Positions 1 to 9,220 of a DNA stretch of 64,000 nucleotides are shown here, piece after piece. The DNA lies in NCBI GenBank assembly GCA_022774505.1, contig JALFLW010000010.1:1-64000 (forward strand), given 5' to 3'. A program made the position numbers and the translations under genes. Position 1 is the first letter of the stretch, and every line of letters begins with the position of its first letter. The notes below the pieces were generated by a model, which had not been told where the DNA came from, did no database searches, and saw only the letters and a program-made list of their open reading frames with translations. The DNA comes from Lachnospiraceae bacterium. GTDB taxonomy: Bacteria; Bacillota; Clostridia; Lachnospirales; Lachnospiraceae.

Positions 1-614
1 AAGGTGATCGGGAATACAGCCGGATGCTTTTTGCCAAGCAAAAGACTAAGACCCTCATGCATGGTGATGTTTCCGAAAATGGCGAAGATAAAGAAGGCCA
101 AAGTATTTAACAGACCGTCAGGAGTTTTGCTCTTCAAGAGATAACCGATCAGCATGCCGAGAATATCTGCCGCAAAGAGACCGATAGAGCAGGCAAGCCA
201 GACTGTGACAGCAGCACTCATGCCCTCGTTGGCACCGAATGTGATAGCAGTAAGCTGCGTTTTATCTCCGAGTTCTGCGACAAAAAAAGTACAGAAAACG
301 GTGAGAGGTGCAAAACGGGATACATTTTCTTCTTTTGCATCTTCTTCTTCCTCGCCATCTCCCTTGAGGGAAGTGATGGCAAAAAACAGGAATGCAGATG
401 CCGCAATAAGACGGATAAGCCAGGTTGGGATAAGCTCGCTGACAAAACCTCCTAATAGTACGGCAAGTCCGTTTAATACGAGGATTGCGGCAGCTGTACC
501 GATAATGATGTCCCGAAGTTTGAAACGGGAGGTCAGGGCAACCAGCATAAGCTGGGTTTTGTCCCCCATTTCAGCGATAAATTCGGTGAACATGATCTTG
601 AGAAATAAAAGCAT
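1..614 (-). CDS. TMEM165/GDT1 (UPF0016) family Mn2+/Ca2+ transporter, 3' end cut by window edge
   Basis: Reverse-strand translation from ATG at 614: MLLFLKIMFTEFIAEMGDKTQLML...FFVAELGDKTQLTAI; two E-x-G-D-K-T motifs diagnostic of UPF0016. The ORF-track entry at 154..645 (+) is antisense to it. Confidence 0.88.
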   Translation of the reverse strand, partial: MLLFLKIMFTEFIAEMGDKTQLMLVALTSRFKLRDIIIGTAAAILVLNGLAVLLGGFVSELIPTWLIRLIAASAFLFFAITSLKGDGEEEEDAKEENVSRFAPLTVFCTFFVAELGDKTQLTAITFGANEGMSAAVTVWLACSIGLFAADILGMLIGYLLKSKTPDGLLNTLAFFIFAIFGNITMHEGLSLLLGKKHPAVFPIT

Positions 615-669
615 GAGAAATCTCCTTTCAAATGAATGGTATTGAGGGTGATTTTTTGTGTCAGTTACT

Positions 670-715
670 AAAAAAGACTCATGGCAGTGTACGCAAAATA
701 CACTGCCATGAGTCT
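670..715 (-). terminator. Riboswitch expression-platform terminator
   Basis: Perfect 17-bp inverted repeat AGACTCATGGCAGTGTA/TACACTGCCATGAGTCT with 7-nt loop, followed on the minus strand by TTTTTTAG. Confidence 0.88.
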
Positions 716-829
716 CATCATTTAAAATATTACCGGGTATAAATACCAGTATGTCGATAATACTATACATTTCAAAAACGGTTTATAAATACATCCGAAA
801 ATGTCATGTACCGATTACTCCCTCGTGAC
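705..829 (-). ncRNA. yybP-ykoY-like (Mn2+) riboswitch aptamer
   Basis: Minus-strand GUCACGAGGGAGUAAUCGG...CGACAUACUGG...ACCCGG...GAUGAGACUCAUGGC resembles the yybP-ykoY core (GGGGAGUA ... ACAUAC ... GAGAC). GUCACGAG can pair with CUCAUGGC as P1, and that 3' strand is recaptured by the downstream terminator. It precedes a UPF0016 gene. Confidence 0.72.
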
Positions 830-838
830 GTGGACTTG

Positions 839-867
839 ATTGTAACATAATTGAAAAAAACCGTCAA
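839..867 (-). promoter_or_regulatory. Sigma-A promoter for riboswitch/UPF0016 gene
   Basis: Minus strand TTGACG - 17 nt - TACAAT. Confidence 0.65.
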
Positions 868-997
868 TAAAAAGAATAAATTGATTTTCTCTTGATCATT
901 ATCCCGATAATTTAAATCTTGCTAAGTGAAAAAAAATATGGTATAAATTTGATAAAACTTTTGTAGACAATCTATAGATTTTAGGGAGGGTGACGAC

Positions 998-2605
998 ATG
1001 AAAATAACGAAAAAGAAGAAATGGATCTTTTGTTTTTTATCATTGGTAGTAATCGTAGCAGTCATGGGCAGTAATGATAGAAAGAGTCTGGCTGCAGGAG
1101 TGCCGAAATTAAATGCAAAAACAGTAACACTGGATCCCGGAAAGAGAGCAAGCATTAGATTTAAAAAGAAAATTTCCAAGGCATCTATTCGCTGGTATAC
1201 GAAAAATCCTACGGTTGCGACGGTGTCTTGTAAGGGAGTGGTCGTAGCGGTTAATCCGGGCCGGACAGACGTTATCTGCAAGGTTGTCTGCAAACAAAAA
1301 AGAAAGAAAAAAACGTATCGTCTGATCTGCAAGGTAAAAGTTAATGATTATAAAAATACATATGCTTACCGGCGTGGTATTAATGTGGCAGACAGCAATG
1401 CATTTGAGCTGCCGAAGTGGTCGGAGGTTGCACCGGTTCAGCAGTTTTTATATAAAAATGAAGGTATGGCTTATGCATACCTTCAAAACAAAAAGCTTTA
1501 TATCATAACACCGGAAAGGGAGTTTGCTATAGCTTCAAAATACCCCCTTTTGGGAGATGTCATATCTGATGAAGCCGGCAATTTTTATGTGATCAGGGGC
1601 AGGAAAAATGCCACAAACGATGCGACGGTGCCAACGACGTTTATCACAAAGTATGATCCTGATGGAAAAGAGATAAAAACGACAGGGTTTGTCGGCAGAT
1701 GTATTCCTTGGGGTGACGCGGATAAGGCAAAGACGAAGATACCATTTTCAGATGGAAATTGTGTAAGTGAAATACATGATGGCATCCTCGTCTGCTATCA
1801 TGCGAAAGAAAGATATGATGGTCATCAGTCAGATCAGGTAATTGCCGTGGATACTGCCACAATGAAAGAATATACATTGCCAAACAATGCATATTCGGGA
1901 CATTCGTTTGATCAGGCGGTAATTTATAGTGATCAGGCAAAGGATTTTGTATTTGCCAGTCTGGGTGACTGCTATAGCCGTGGATTTCGGGTAAACCGGC
2001 CGGATGGTAAATATGGTGATGATGACGGGATCATATTTCACAGTTATCTGAAAGCAAATGCCGGATATAATATGGAGATCGTCAATGAAACATTTGCTCA
2101 GTTTGCCGGCCTTGGAGAAACGAGTGCGGGGCTTGTTTTAGCAGGAGCCTCCGTGAAAGCTCTCAATGCAGATGCTGCGAAGCAAAAACAGAATTTATTT
2201 CTGCAGATATTTAATCCTTCTTTTGAAAAAATAACGAAAGATATATTTGTAAATGGAGTGGACAGAAAAGGAAATACGGCATTGAGCATGTATGACGATA
2301 AACTGACTCCAATAACGGATCATGGGGTGATCTGGCTTACGGATCATACGGACCGGGATGTGGTGGCTCCTAAGATGATCACGGCAGACGACAAGATCAT
2401 AGTAATGTGGAGTGAACTGAGAGAAAACACAATGAAAGCATATTATATGGTTTTGTCCGAGAGCGGTGTGGTCATAAAACCACGAACCTATATAGGAAAA
2501 AATTGTTTGAATTCATATGAAAAGCCGGTTTATTTCGATCAGAAGATATTCTGGGCTTATTCAAAAGACAGAAAGATAAGAGTCAAACAGTTATCGCTGC
2601 AATAG
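998..2605 (+). CDS. Secreted protein with N-terminal Ig-like (BIG2-like) domain and uncharacterised C-terminal region
   Basis: Signal-like N-terminus MKITKKKKWIFCFLSLVVIVAVMG; KLNAKTVTLDPGKRASI..WYTKNPTVATVSCKGVVVAVNPGRTDVICKV resembles BIG2 repeats. Confidence 0.65.
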   Translation: MKITKKKKWIFCFLSLVVIVAVMGSNDRKSLAAGVPKLNAKTVTLDPGKRASIRFKKKISKASIRWYTKNPTVATVSCKGVVVAVNPGRTDVICKVVCKQKRKKKTYRLICKVKVNDYKNTYAYRRGINVADSNAFELPKWSEVAPVQQFLYKNEGMAYAYLQNKKLYIITPEREFAIASKYPLLGDVISDEAGNFYVIRGRKNATNDATVPTTFITKYDPDGKEIKTTGFVGRCIPWGDADKAKTKIPFSDGNCVSEIHDGILVCYHAKERYDGHQSDQVIAVDTATMKEYTLPNNAYSGHSFDQAVIYSDQAKDFVFASLGDCYSRGFRVNRPDGKYGDDDGIIFHSYLKANAGYNMEIVNETFAQFAGLGETSAGLVLAGASVKALNADAAKQKQNLFLQIFNPSFEKITKDIFVNGVDRKGNTALSMYDDKLTPITDHGVIWLTDHTDRDVVAPKMITADDKIIVMWSELRENTMKAYYMVLSESGVVIKPRTYIGKNCLNSYEKPVYFDQKIFWAYSKDRKIRVKQLSLQ

Positions 2606-2659
2606 CGGGCTAAATTTGACAAGATATCAAAATACTGTTAGAAAATGACGTTTATGTTG

Positions 2660-2689
2660 TTGACACGTTTTTTGAGGGTGTCGTATAAT
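2660..2689 (+). promoter_or_regulatory. Sigma-A promoter for the GH94 gene
   Basis: TTGACA - 18 nt - TATAAT, with GACAC/GTGTC half-sites inside that could be an operator. Confidence 0.65.
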
Positions 2690-2742
2690 GGGGATATGAG
2701 AAAATGGTGATAAGCCGTTATAAGAAAGAGGAGGATATTTTC

Positions 2743-5145
2743 ATGAATTATGGTTACTTTGATGAGAAGAATCGTGAGTATGTGATCACCAGACCGGATA
2801 CACCGGCTCCTTGGTGTAATTACCTCGGTTCGCCGGAGTATGGTGCGATCATTTCTAACAATGCGGGTGGTTACAGTTTTGTAAAGAGCGGTGCCAATGG
2901 CCGTATCCTGCGTTATCATTTTAACAGTGATGATACACCGGGACGTTATATTTATATCAGAGATGATGAAACTGCTGATTTCTGGTCTGCTTCCTGGCAG
3001 CCGGTAGGCAAGGACCTGGATGAGTACAAGAGTGAGGTTCATCATGGTACTGCATATACTACAATGTTTTCTGAGTATGCAGGGATTAAGACGCAGGCTG
3101 ATTACTATGTACCGCTTGGAAAGGTTTATGAGGTTTGGAGATGTAAGGTGACAAATACGACGGACAAGCCACGTAAGATTTCTGTGTTTGGTTATGCAGA
3201 GCTTTCTAATGATGATAATTATAATCAGGATCAGGTAAACCTGCAGTATTCTCTGTGTACAACAAATACTGTATTTTTAGACAACAAGATCCTGCAGCAG
3301 ATCAACCTGAACTGGTATAAGGGACCGGATGGAAGTAATGGTAAAGAGCGTTTCTTCGGTATGGCAGGCCAGAAGGTTACTTCTTATAATGGTGACAAGG
3401 AAGCTTTCATTGGTATGTACCATGATTATGGTAATCCTGTTGCCGTAGAGCGTGGAGAGTGTGATGGTGTTCTCAATTATAATGAGAATAGCTGTGGTGC
3501 ACTTCACACAGCACTGGAGCTTGCTCCGGGTGAGTCTAAGGAGCTTGCGTTTGTACTGGGCCGTTATAAGGCTTCTGACGCAGACAAGATTCTTGCATGC
3601 TACGAGGATGTTTCTGTCTGCGATAAAGAGATTGAAGAATTAAAGAAATTCTGGCATGCGAAGCTGGACAACTTTAAGATCAATACACCTAGCCCTGCAT
3701 TTAACAGCATGGTCAATACCTGGAATGCATATCAGTGTTTCCTTACATTTACATGGTCAAGAGCAGCTTCCTTTATTTATTGCGGTGAGCGTAACGGATA
3801 TGGATATAGAGATACTGTTCAGGATATCCAGGGTGTGATCCATACGGATCCGGAGGCTGCATTGGATAAGATCCGTTTTATGCTTTCTGCTCAGGTTGAT
3901 AATGGTGGCGGACTCCCATTGGTTCGTTTTGACCATGATGAGCGTGCCGGTCATGAGGGAACTCCTGATGATCCGGATTATGTAAAAGAGACAGGACATC
4001 CTGCATATCGTGCAGATGATGCATTATGGCTGTTCCCTACTGTGTTCAAATATGTTTCAGAGACAGGAAATCTGGCATTCATGGATGAGGAGATCACCTG
4101 GTCTAATGTGCCGGAGAAGGCAACAGTTTATGAGCATTTAAAGAGGGCGATTGATTTCTCTATGAATCATCTGGGACCACATGGTCTTCCGGCAGGACTT
4201 CATGCTGACTGGAATGATTGTCTGCGTCTGGGTGCACAGGGAGAGTCTTCTTTCGTAGCAATGCAGTTATATTATGCATTCTCTATTATGCGTCTTTTCG
4301 CACAGAAAAAGAATGATACAGAATATATCGCTTATCTGGATAAGACACAGAAAGAAATTGGTGACAAGATCAACAAACTCTGGTGGGAGGATGACCGCTT
4401 TAACCGTGGTTTCAAGGACACAGGAGAGCTCATTGGATCTAAGAAGGATCCGGAGGCAAGTATGTGGCTGAATCCACAGTCATGGGCTGTTATTTCCGGT
4501 CTGGCTACCAAGGAGCAGGCAGAGAAGGCTTTGGAATCAGTAGACCGTGAGCTGAATACAGCGTATGGTGCTAAGGTAATGGCACCTTCCTATGTAGATC
4601 ATTATTTTGATGGTGCACTGGCGGGTCTGTTCCCACCATCAACAAAGGAGAATGGTGGTATCTTCTCTCAGACGCAGGGATGGATCATTCTTGCAGAATC
4701 GCTGATGGGCCATGGAAATAAGGCATTCCAGTATTTTGAGGAGAGTTCACCTTCTTCACAGAATGATAAGGCGGAAATCCGTAAGCTGGAGCCATATGTA
4801 CATGGACAGTATACAGAGGGGGATGAGAGTCCGTTCCACGGTCGTTCTCACGTACATTGGCTGACCGGTACGGCATCTACATGTATGGTTGGCTGTGTAG
4901 AAGGTATCTGCGGTATCCGTCCGGATCTGGATGGAATCCGTATCGCTCCGTCTATTCCAAGCGACTGGAAAGAATTTACCATGGAGAAGAATTTCCGTGG
5001 AAGCAAGCTTGAGATCAAGGTTGAGAATCCAAATGGTGCACAGAGCGGCTGCAAGGAGTTCTATGTAAATGGCGAGAAGTTTGAGGATAATTATATCCCG
5101 GCTGACAAGCTGACTCCTGTTACCGAGGTTCGTCTTGTTATGTAA
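2743..5145 (+). CDS. GH94 glycoside phosphorylase, cellobiose phosphorylase-like
   Basis: MNYGYFDEKNREYVITRPDTPAPWCNYLGSPEYGAIISNNAGGYSF...GRYIYIRD...DFWSASWQPVGK...; GH94 family pattern and ~800 aa size; RBS gaggagg upstream of ATG 2743. Confidence 0.86.
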   Translation: MNYGYFDEKNREYVITRPDTPAPWCNYLGSPEYGAIISNNAGGYSFVKSGANGRILRYHFNSDDTPGRYIYIRDDETADFWSASWQPVGKDLDEYKSEVHHGTAYTTMFSEYAGIKTQADYYVPLGKVYEVWRCKVTNTTDKPRKISVFGYAELSNDDNYNQDQVNLQYSLCTTNTVFLDNKILQQINLNWYKGPDGSNGKERFFGMAGQKVTSYNGDKEAFIGMYHDYGNPVAVERGECDGVLNYNENSCGALHTALELAPGESKELAFVLGRYKASDADKILACYEDVSVCDKEIEELKKFWHAKLDNFKINTPSPAFNSMVNTWNAYQCFLTFTWSRAASFIYCGERNGYGYRDTVQDIQGVIHTDPEAALDKIRFMLSAQVDNGGGLPLVRFDHDERAGHEGTPDDPDYVKETGHPAYRADDALWLFPTVFKYVSETGNLAFMDEEITWSNVPEKATVYEHLKRAIDFSMNHLGPHGLPAGLHADWNDCLRLGAQGESSFVAMQLYYAFSIMRLFAQKKNDTEYIAYLDKTQKEIGDKINKLWWEDDRFNRGFKDTGELIGSKKDPEASMWLNPQSWAVISGLATKEQAEKALESVDRELNTAYGAKVMAPSYVDHYFDGALAGLFPPSTKENGGIFSQTQGWIILAESLMGHGNKAFQYFEESSPSSQNDKAEIRKLEPYVHGQYTEGDESPFHGRSHVHWLTGTASTCMVGCVEGICGIRPDLDGIRIAPSIPSDWKEFTMEKNFRGSKLEIKVENPNGAQSGCKEFYVNGEKFEDNYIPADKLTPVTEVRLVM

Positions 5146-5165
5146 TCATTATATATGAGAAAACA

Positions 5166-5209
5166 GGCTCCACACATGGCATGCGATATGCTGTGGGTGG
5201 AGTTTTTTT
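5166..5209 (+). terminator. Intrinsic terminator after GH94 gene
   Basis: CTCCAC...GTGGAG hairpin followed by TTTTTTT. Confidence 0.75.
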
Positions 5210-5262
5210 GTTCTTTATCAAGATGGGGGGGGAAAATGAAATTTTGTGAATAGGAAAATGGT

Positions 5263-5311
5263 AATAATAAAAGCCTCCAAACGGAATGTGTATCTCACAT
5301 CGGTTTGAAGG
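5263..5311 (-). terminator. Intrinsic terminator after PocR/MCP-like gene
   Basis: CCTCCAAAC...GTTTGAAGG hairpin; minus strand ends in TTTTATTATT. Confidence 0.55.
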
Positions 5312-5362
5312 TTTTATAAATTTTATATTTTATTATATGTGTCGGATCAACTTGTAAACGAC

Positions 5363-6145
5363 TTACTGTTCAAACAGGGAAGAAATATCATTTACAGCCT
5401 TTGTGACTTCAGAAACGGATTTTTCGATGTCACCGTAGATGGTAGCTGACTGAGAAGAAAGCTCACCCATACTTTTTGCAACGACAGCAAAACCGACTCC
5501 TGCTTCGCCGCTTCTGGCTGCTTCGATGGAAGCATTCAGGGAAAGCATTTTCTGCTTGTTTGCAATAGATTTCAGAGAGTGCGTGTTCGAATTGATATCC
5601 TGAATGATATCTGTCGTTCGGATTACTTCATTATGAAGCTGGGAGAATCGGTCTCCGTTTATATGGCGGAAGTATTCCAGATTGACCAGCTGATTTACGA
5701 TATCTCCTAAGAGAACTGCTGCAGCACGGATCCTCTGTTCAGTGCTTACCGGAACCTGATGCAGAGCCTGGATGTAAGCATCTTCGTCGATTCCGAGCTC
5801 ACGGGCAGTCTGACGGAACTGCTCATCATCAGGCTCTTTTGGAAGAACTTGTCCTCCAATGATAGCGCCTACTTTTTCTCCGTTCAGTACGATGTCGATG
5901 GCGAAATCCATCAGCCCGGCATGACAATAATATGTACCGGTACATTCGTTATCACATTTGACACAACGGCGGTTTCCCTCTACTGAATTACGTGTATATT
6001 TCATACAGAAATCCGTGAAATTACTGCCCTCTGTGATATACTCACCATTTTTGCCTACAGCAATTGCAGCAAGACCTGTCGCATCGGAAAAAGCATCCTG
6101 AATTTTCTGCAATTTGCTCAAGTCCATAAAATCTTTTAATTCCAT
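5363..6145 (-). CDS. Soluble PocR-domain sensor fused to a short methyl-accepting chemotaxis signalling hairpin
   Basis: N-terminal PocR-like domain (CMKYTRNSVEGNRRCVKCD...CHAGLMDFAIDIVLNGEKVGAIIGGQVLP) and C-terminal MCP tip-like LSLNASIEAARSGEAGVGFAVVAKSMGELSSQS. No TM segment seen. Confidence 0.82.
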   Translation of the reverse strand: MELKDFMDLSKLQKIQDAFSDATGLAAIAVGKNGEYITEGSNFTDFCMKYTRNSVEGNRRCVKCDNECTGTYYCHAGLMDFAIDIVLNGEKVGAIIGGQVLPKEPDDEQFRQTARELGIDEDAYIQALHQVPVSTEQRIRAAAVLLGDIVNQLVNLEYFRHINGDRFSQLHNEVIRTTDIIQDINSNTHSLKSIANKQKMLSLNASIEAARSGEAGVGFAVVAKSMGELSSQSATIYGDIEKSVSEVTKAVNDISSLFEQ

Positions 6146-6331
6146 ATATATTCTCCTTTTCCCATTTATGTATCTGTGAAATGTACACAATGATAATTTA
6201 GATCATTAACTATATATTACTACAAAAAGATAATAAATGCAATTATTTCAAGGGAATGATCTGCTGTTTTCCTTGACGTTACTGTGGTGGTATGTTTTAA
6301 TGATTAGAAGAAGATGCGGAGGTGTTGTTAT

Positions 6332-9088
6332 ATGAGTACAAGAGTTTCTTTGTCTATGGACAAGGAGTGGAGTTTCCATTTGGGAGATGTAAATGTACCC
6401 GGTGAAATGACTCATAGTTATATATATAATACTTCAAAGGCCGGAGCCTGTCCCGGAGTACCGCAGGAGGATTTTGACGCACGGGAATGGGAGGTCGTAG
6501 ATCTGCCTCATGACTGGGCGATACATCAGCCGTTTTCGGAAGCGTCAGCGGCAAATTGGGGATACAAATCAGGCGGGAAGGCATGGTATCGCAAAGTTTT
6601 TGCGATTTCGGATAAGTATAGGGATAAAGAGCTTACCATAGAATTTGAAGGAATTGCATCACATGCTGTAGTATATTTTAACGGTTCGGTAATACATCGG
6701 AATTTTTCCGGATATACGCCATTTCAGATCGATATTTCGGATAGAGCACATTTTGGCTCACAGCCGAATGTGCTGGCTGTATTTGTGGATGCAGATGTCT
6801 GGGAAGGATGGTGGTATGAGGGGGCCGGTATTTATCGTCATGTGTGGCTCAATATTAAGAACCCGATACATATTCCACAGTATGGTCTTTCTGTTCGTAT
6901 GGAAGAAATTGAGGAGAATACCTGGAAGGTTAATTTATTTACCAATATATGTAATCTGACGGAAAAGGATACCGAGGTGAGGATATCGACAACACTGGTA
7001 GATCCTGATCAGGAGCTCGAGGTCAATATCAATAATGAAGGAGTTATCTGTGAAGCAGGAGAGGAGTCACAGGTAGAAACGGAATTTACCATAGAGGATC
7101 CAAAAGTATGGGATATTGAGGAACCGAATATTTATGAAGTTATTACAAAAGTATTTGTAGAGGATGAATTGGTGGATTCAGATAAGACGATCTGTGGATT
7201 TCGGACAATTGCGATGGATCCGAAAAAAGGTTTCATTCTCAATGGACGTCCCGTGAAATTGTTTGGCACATGTAATCATCAGGACTTCGGAGGGATTGGA
7301 GTGGCAGTACCGGATGCTTTGCATGAATATCGCATTGAGCGTCTAAAGGCCATGGGGTCTAATGCATATCGCTGTGCACATGGCATGCCGCACAAGGAGC
7401 TTCTCGATGCCTGCGATAAGATGGGGATGCTTGTGATCGATGAGAACCGGAATTTTGAAACTTCGGAGGAGGGACTGGAACAGCTCAGGACCATGGTTCT
7501 TCGTGATAGAAATCATCCTTCGGTTATCATGTATTCCATATTTAATGAGGAACCATTACAGGGGACGGAGGAAGGAAAGCGCATGGCACATACCATGCGT
7601 GAGGAGATCAGGGCTCTGGATGATACGAGATTTGTCACGGGAGCTATGCATGGTGGCATTGATCTTGATGAGAGTGCTGTGGCTTCTTTGGACGTATGCG
7701 GGATCAATTACCAGACAGAGCAGTATGATTCTTTCCATGAGAAGCATCCGGATATGCCTGTGTTTGCAAGTGAATCGACATCTTCCTTTTCTGTGAGGAA
7801 TTGTTATGAGGATGATGAGGAGAGGCACATGCTCAGCAGTTATGATGAGCATTGTGCGGACTGGGGAAGGACCGTGCGGCAGACCTGGAAGGATATTATG
7901 TCGCGGGATTTCATGGCAGGGGCCTTTATGTGGACCGGGTTTGATTATCTTGGAGAACCCACACCGTACACCTGGCCATCCGTTTCTTCCTATTTTGGGA
8001 TGATGGATACCTGCGGTTATGCCAAGGATGCATTTTATATGGCGAAAGCAATATTTTCCAAGAAGCCGGTATGTCATGTACTTCCTCATTGGAATCATAA
8101 AGGGAAAGAAGGGCAGATGATCAGAGTGATGTCCCACACGAACTGTGAGGAGGCAGAGCTTATTGTGAACCGTAAATCCTATGGGCGTAAGAAGATCGAT
8201 CTGTATGAGCAGGCAGAATGGGAGGTACCGTATCAGCCGGGATATATCGAGCTGATCGGATACAGGGATGGCATTAAGGCGGCTCATGATGTGAGGATCA
8301 CTACAGGAAAACCGGTGAGGCTAAAAATCGTGCCATGGCATCGGGGCATGTATAATGATGGCAGGGATGCCATGCCGGTAAATATTTATGCGGTGGATGA
8401 AAAGGGGCGTGGCGTGCCGGATGCTTCCTTTGAGATTGATATAAATGTGGAGGGCGGAACGATCCTGGGGACATGTAACGGAGACCCGACCTGCCATGAG
8501 GATTTCGGGTCAGGACACAGGAGCCTGTTTAATGGAAGATGTCAGGCAATTGTCCGGGCGGAGGAGGGAGCCAGTCAGATGGTGATATCAGCGGTGGCTC
8601 CGGAAGTGGAATTTGGGAGCCTGATGATTCCGCTCTCGACAAGGAAAACAGCTCCGTTTGTGGAAAGTATACGTCAGCAGTATCTTACCGGCTGGAAAAT
8701 GACATCAGAGCTATACGATGAGAAACCGGATGTCAATATGCATGTGGATGAGTTTGATATGAATACATGGACGGATGTGCATGTGGATGAAAAGACAGGT
8801 ACCCCTGCTCTTTTTGAAAACCAGGAGGGAAAATACGGGATATACCGTATCCGTACTCATATCCCGGAGCAGATAAACGGCAGACTGCCGGTACTTCATT
8901 TTGAAAGCGTCTGGGGAGAGTGCAGTGTATATGTGAATGGAGAGCTTAGGGCAGAGACCTCTAATGAATGGCCGGGACCGTTAGATGTGGAATTGCAGGA
9001 GAAAGATACCGGGACAGCGGAGATACGCGTACTGGTGAAAAGTTTGAATTTTCATGCCGGGCTTCATTCAATAGTAGTATTTCGATAA
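6332..9088 (+). CDS. Glycoside hydrolase family 2 protein (beta-galactosidase-like)
   Basis: VDLPHDWAIHQPFSE, VIDENRNFE, RDRNHPSVIMYSIFNEEP (acid/base NE), VFASESTSS (nucleophile region). Confidence 0.85.
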   Translation: MSTRVSLSMDKEWSFHLGDVNVPGEMTHSYIYNTSKAGACPGVPQEDFDAREWEVVDLPHDWAIHQPFSEASAANWGYKSGGKAWYRKVFAISDKYRDKELTIEFEGIASHAVVYFNGSVIHRNFSGYTPFQIDISDRAHFGSQPNVLAVFVDADVWEGWWYEGAGIYRHVWLNIKNPIHIPQYGLSVRMEEIEENTWKVNLFTNICNLTEKDTEVRISTTLVDPDQELEVNINNEGVICEAGEESQVETEFTIEDPKVWDIEEPNIYEVITKVFVEDELVDSDKTICGFRTIAMDPKKGFILNGRPVKLFGTCNHQDFGGIGVAVPDALHEYRIERLKAMGSNAYRCAHGMPHKELLDACDKMGMLVIDENRNFETSEEGLEQLRTMVLRDRNHPSVIMYSIFNEEPLQGTEEGKRMAHTMREEIRALDDTRFVTGAMHGGIDLDESAVASLDVCGINYQTEQYDSFHEKHPDMPVFASESTSSFSVRNCYEDDEERHMLSSYDEHCADWGRTVRQTWKDIMSRDFMAGAFMWTGFDYLGEPTPYTWPSVSSYFGMMDTCGYAKDAFYMAKAIFSKKPVCHVLPHWNHKGKEGQMIRVMSHTNCEEAELIVNRKSYGRKKIDLYEQAEWEVPYQPGYIELIGYRDGIKAAHDVRITTGKPVRLKIVPWHRGMYNDGRDAMPVNIYAVDEKGRGVPDASFEIDINVEGGTILGTCNGDPTCHEDFGSGHRSLFNGRCQAIVRAEEGASQMVISAVAPEVEFGSLMIPLSTRKTAPFVESIRQQYLTGWKMTSELYDEKPDVNMHVDEFDMNTWTDVHVDEKTGTPALFENQEGKYGIYRIRTHIPEQINGRLPVLHFESVWGECSVYVNGELRAETSNEWPGPLDVELQEKDTGTAEIRVLVKSLNFHAGLHSIVVFR

Positions 9089-9220
9089 GTAAAGAGATGA
9101 AAAATGCCTCTTGAATGACAAAATAGAAGAACGAGAGAAAGAGCAGACAGATCTGTGGACAGATTATGATTGGAAAATAAACTCTGATCTGCGGCAGACT
9201 GCTCAGAAATGAGGATTGAT

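Noticed and set aside
154-645. 163-aa + strand ORF
   Set aside because: Antisense to the UPF0016 gene, whose minus-strand translation carries the family motifs.
7556-8287. 243-aa minus-strand ORF inside the GH2 gene
   Set aside because: Shadow ORF with biased composition (I/H/P-rich), no RBS, opposite a clear GH2 catalytic domain.
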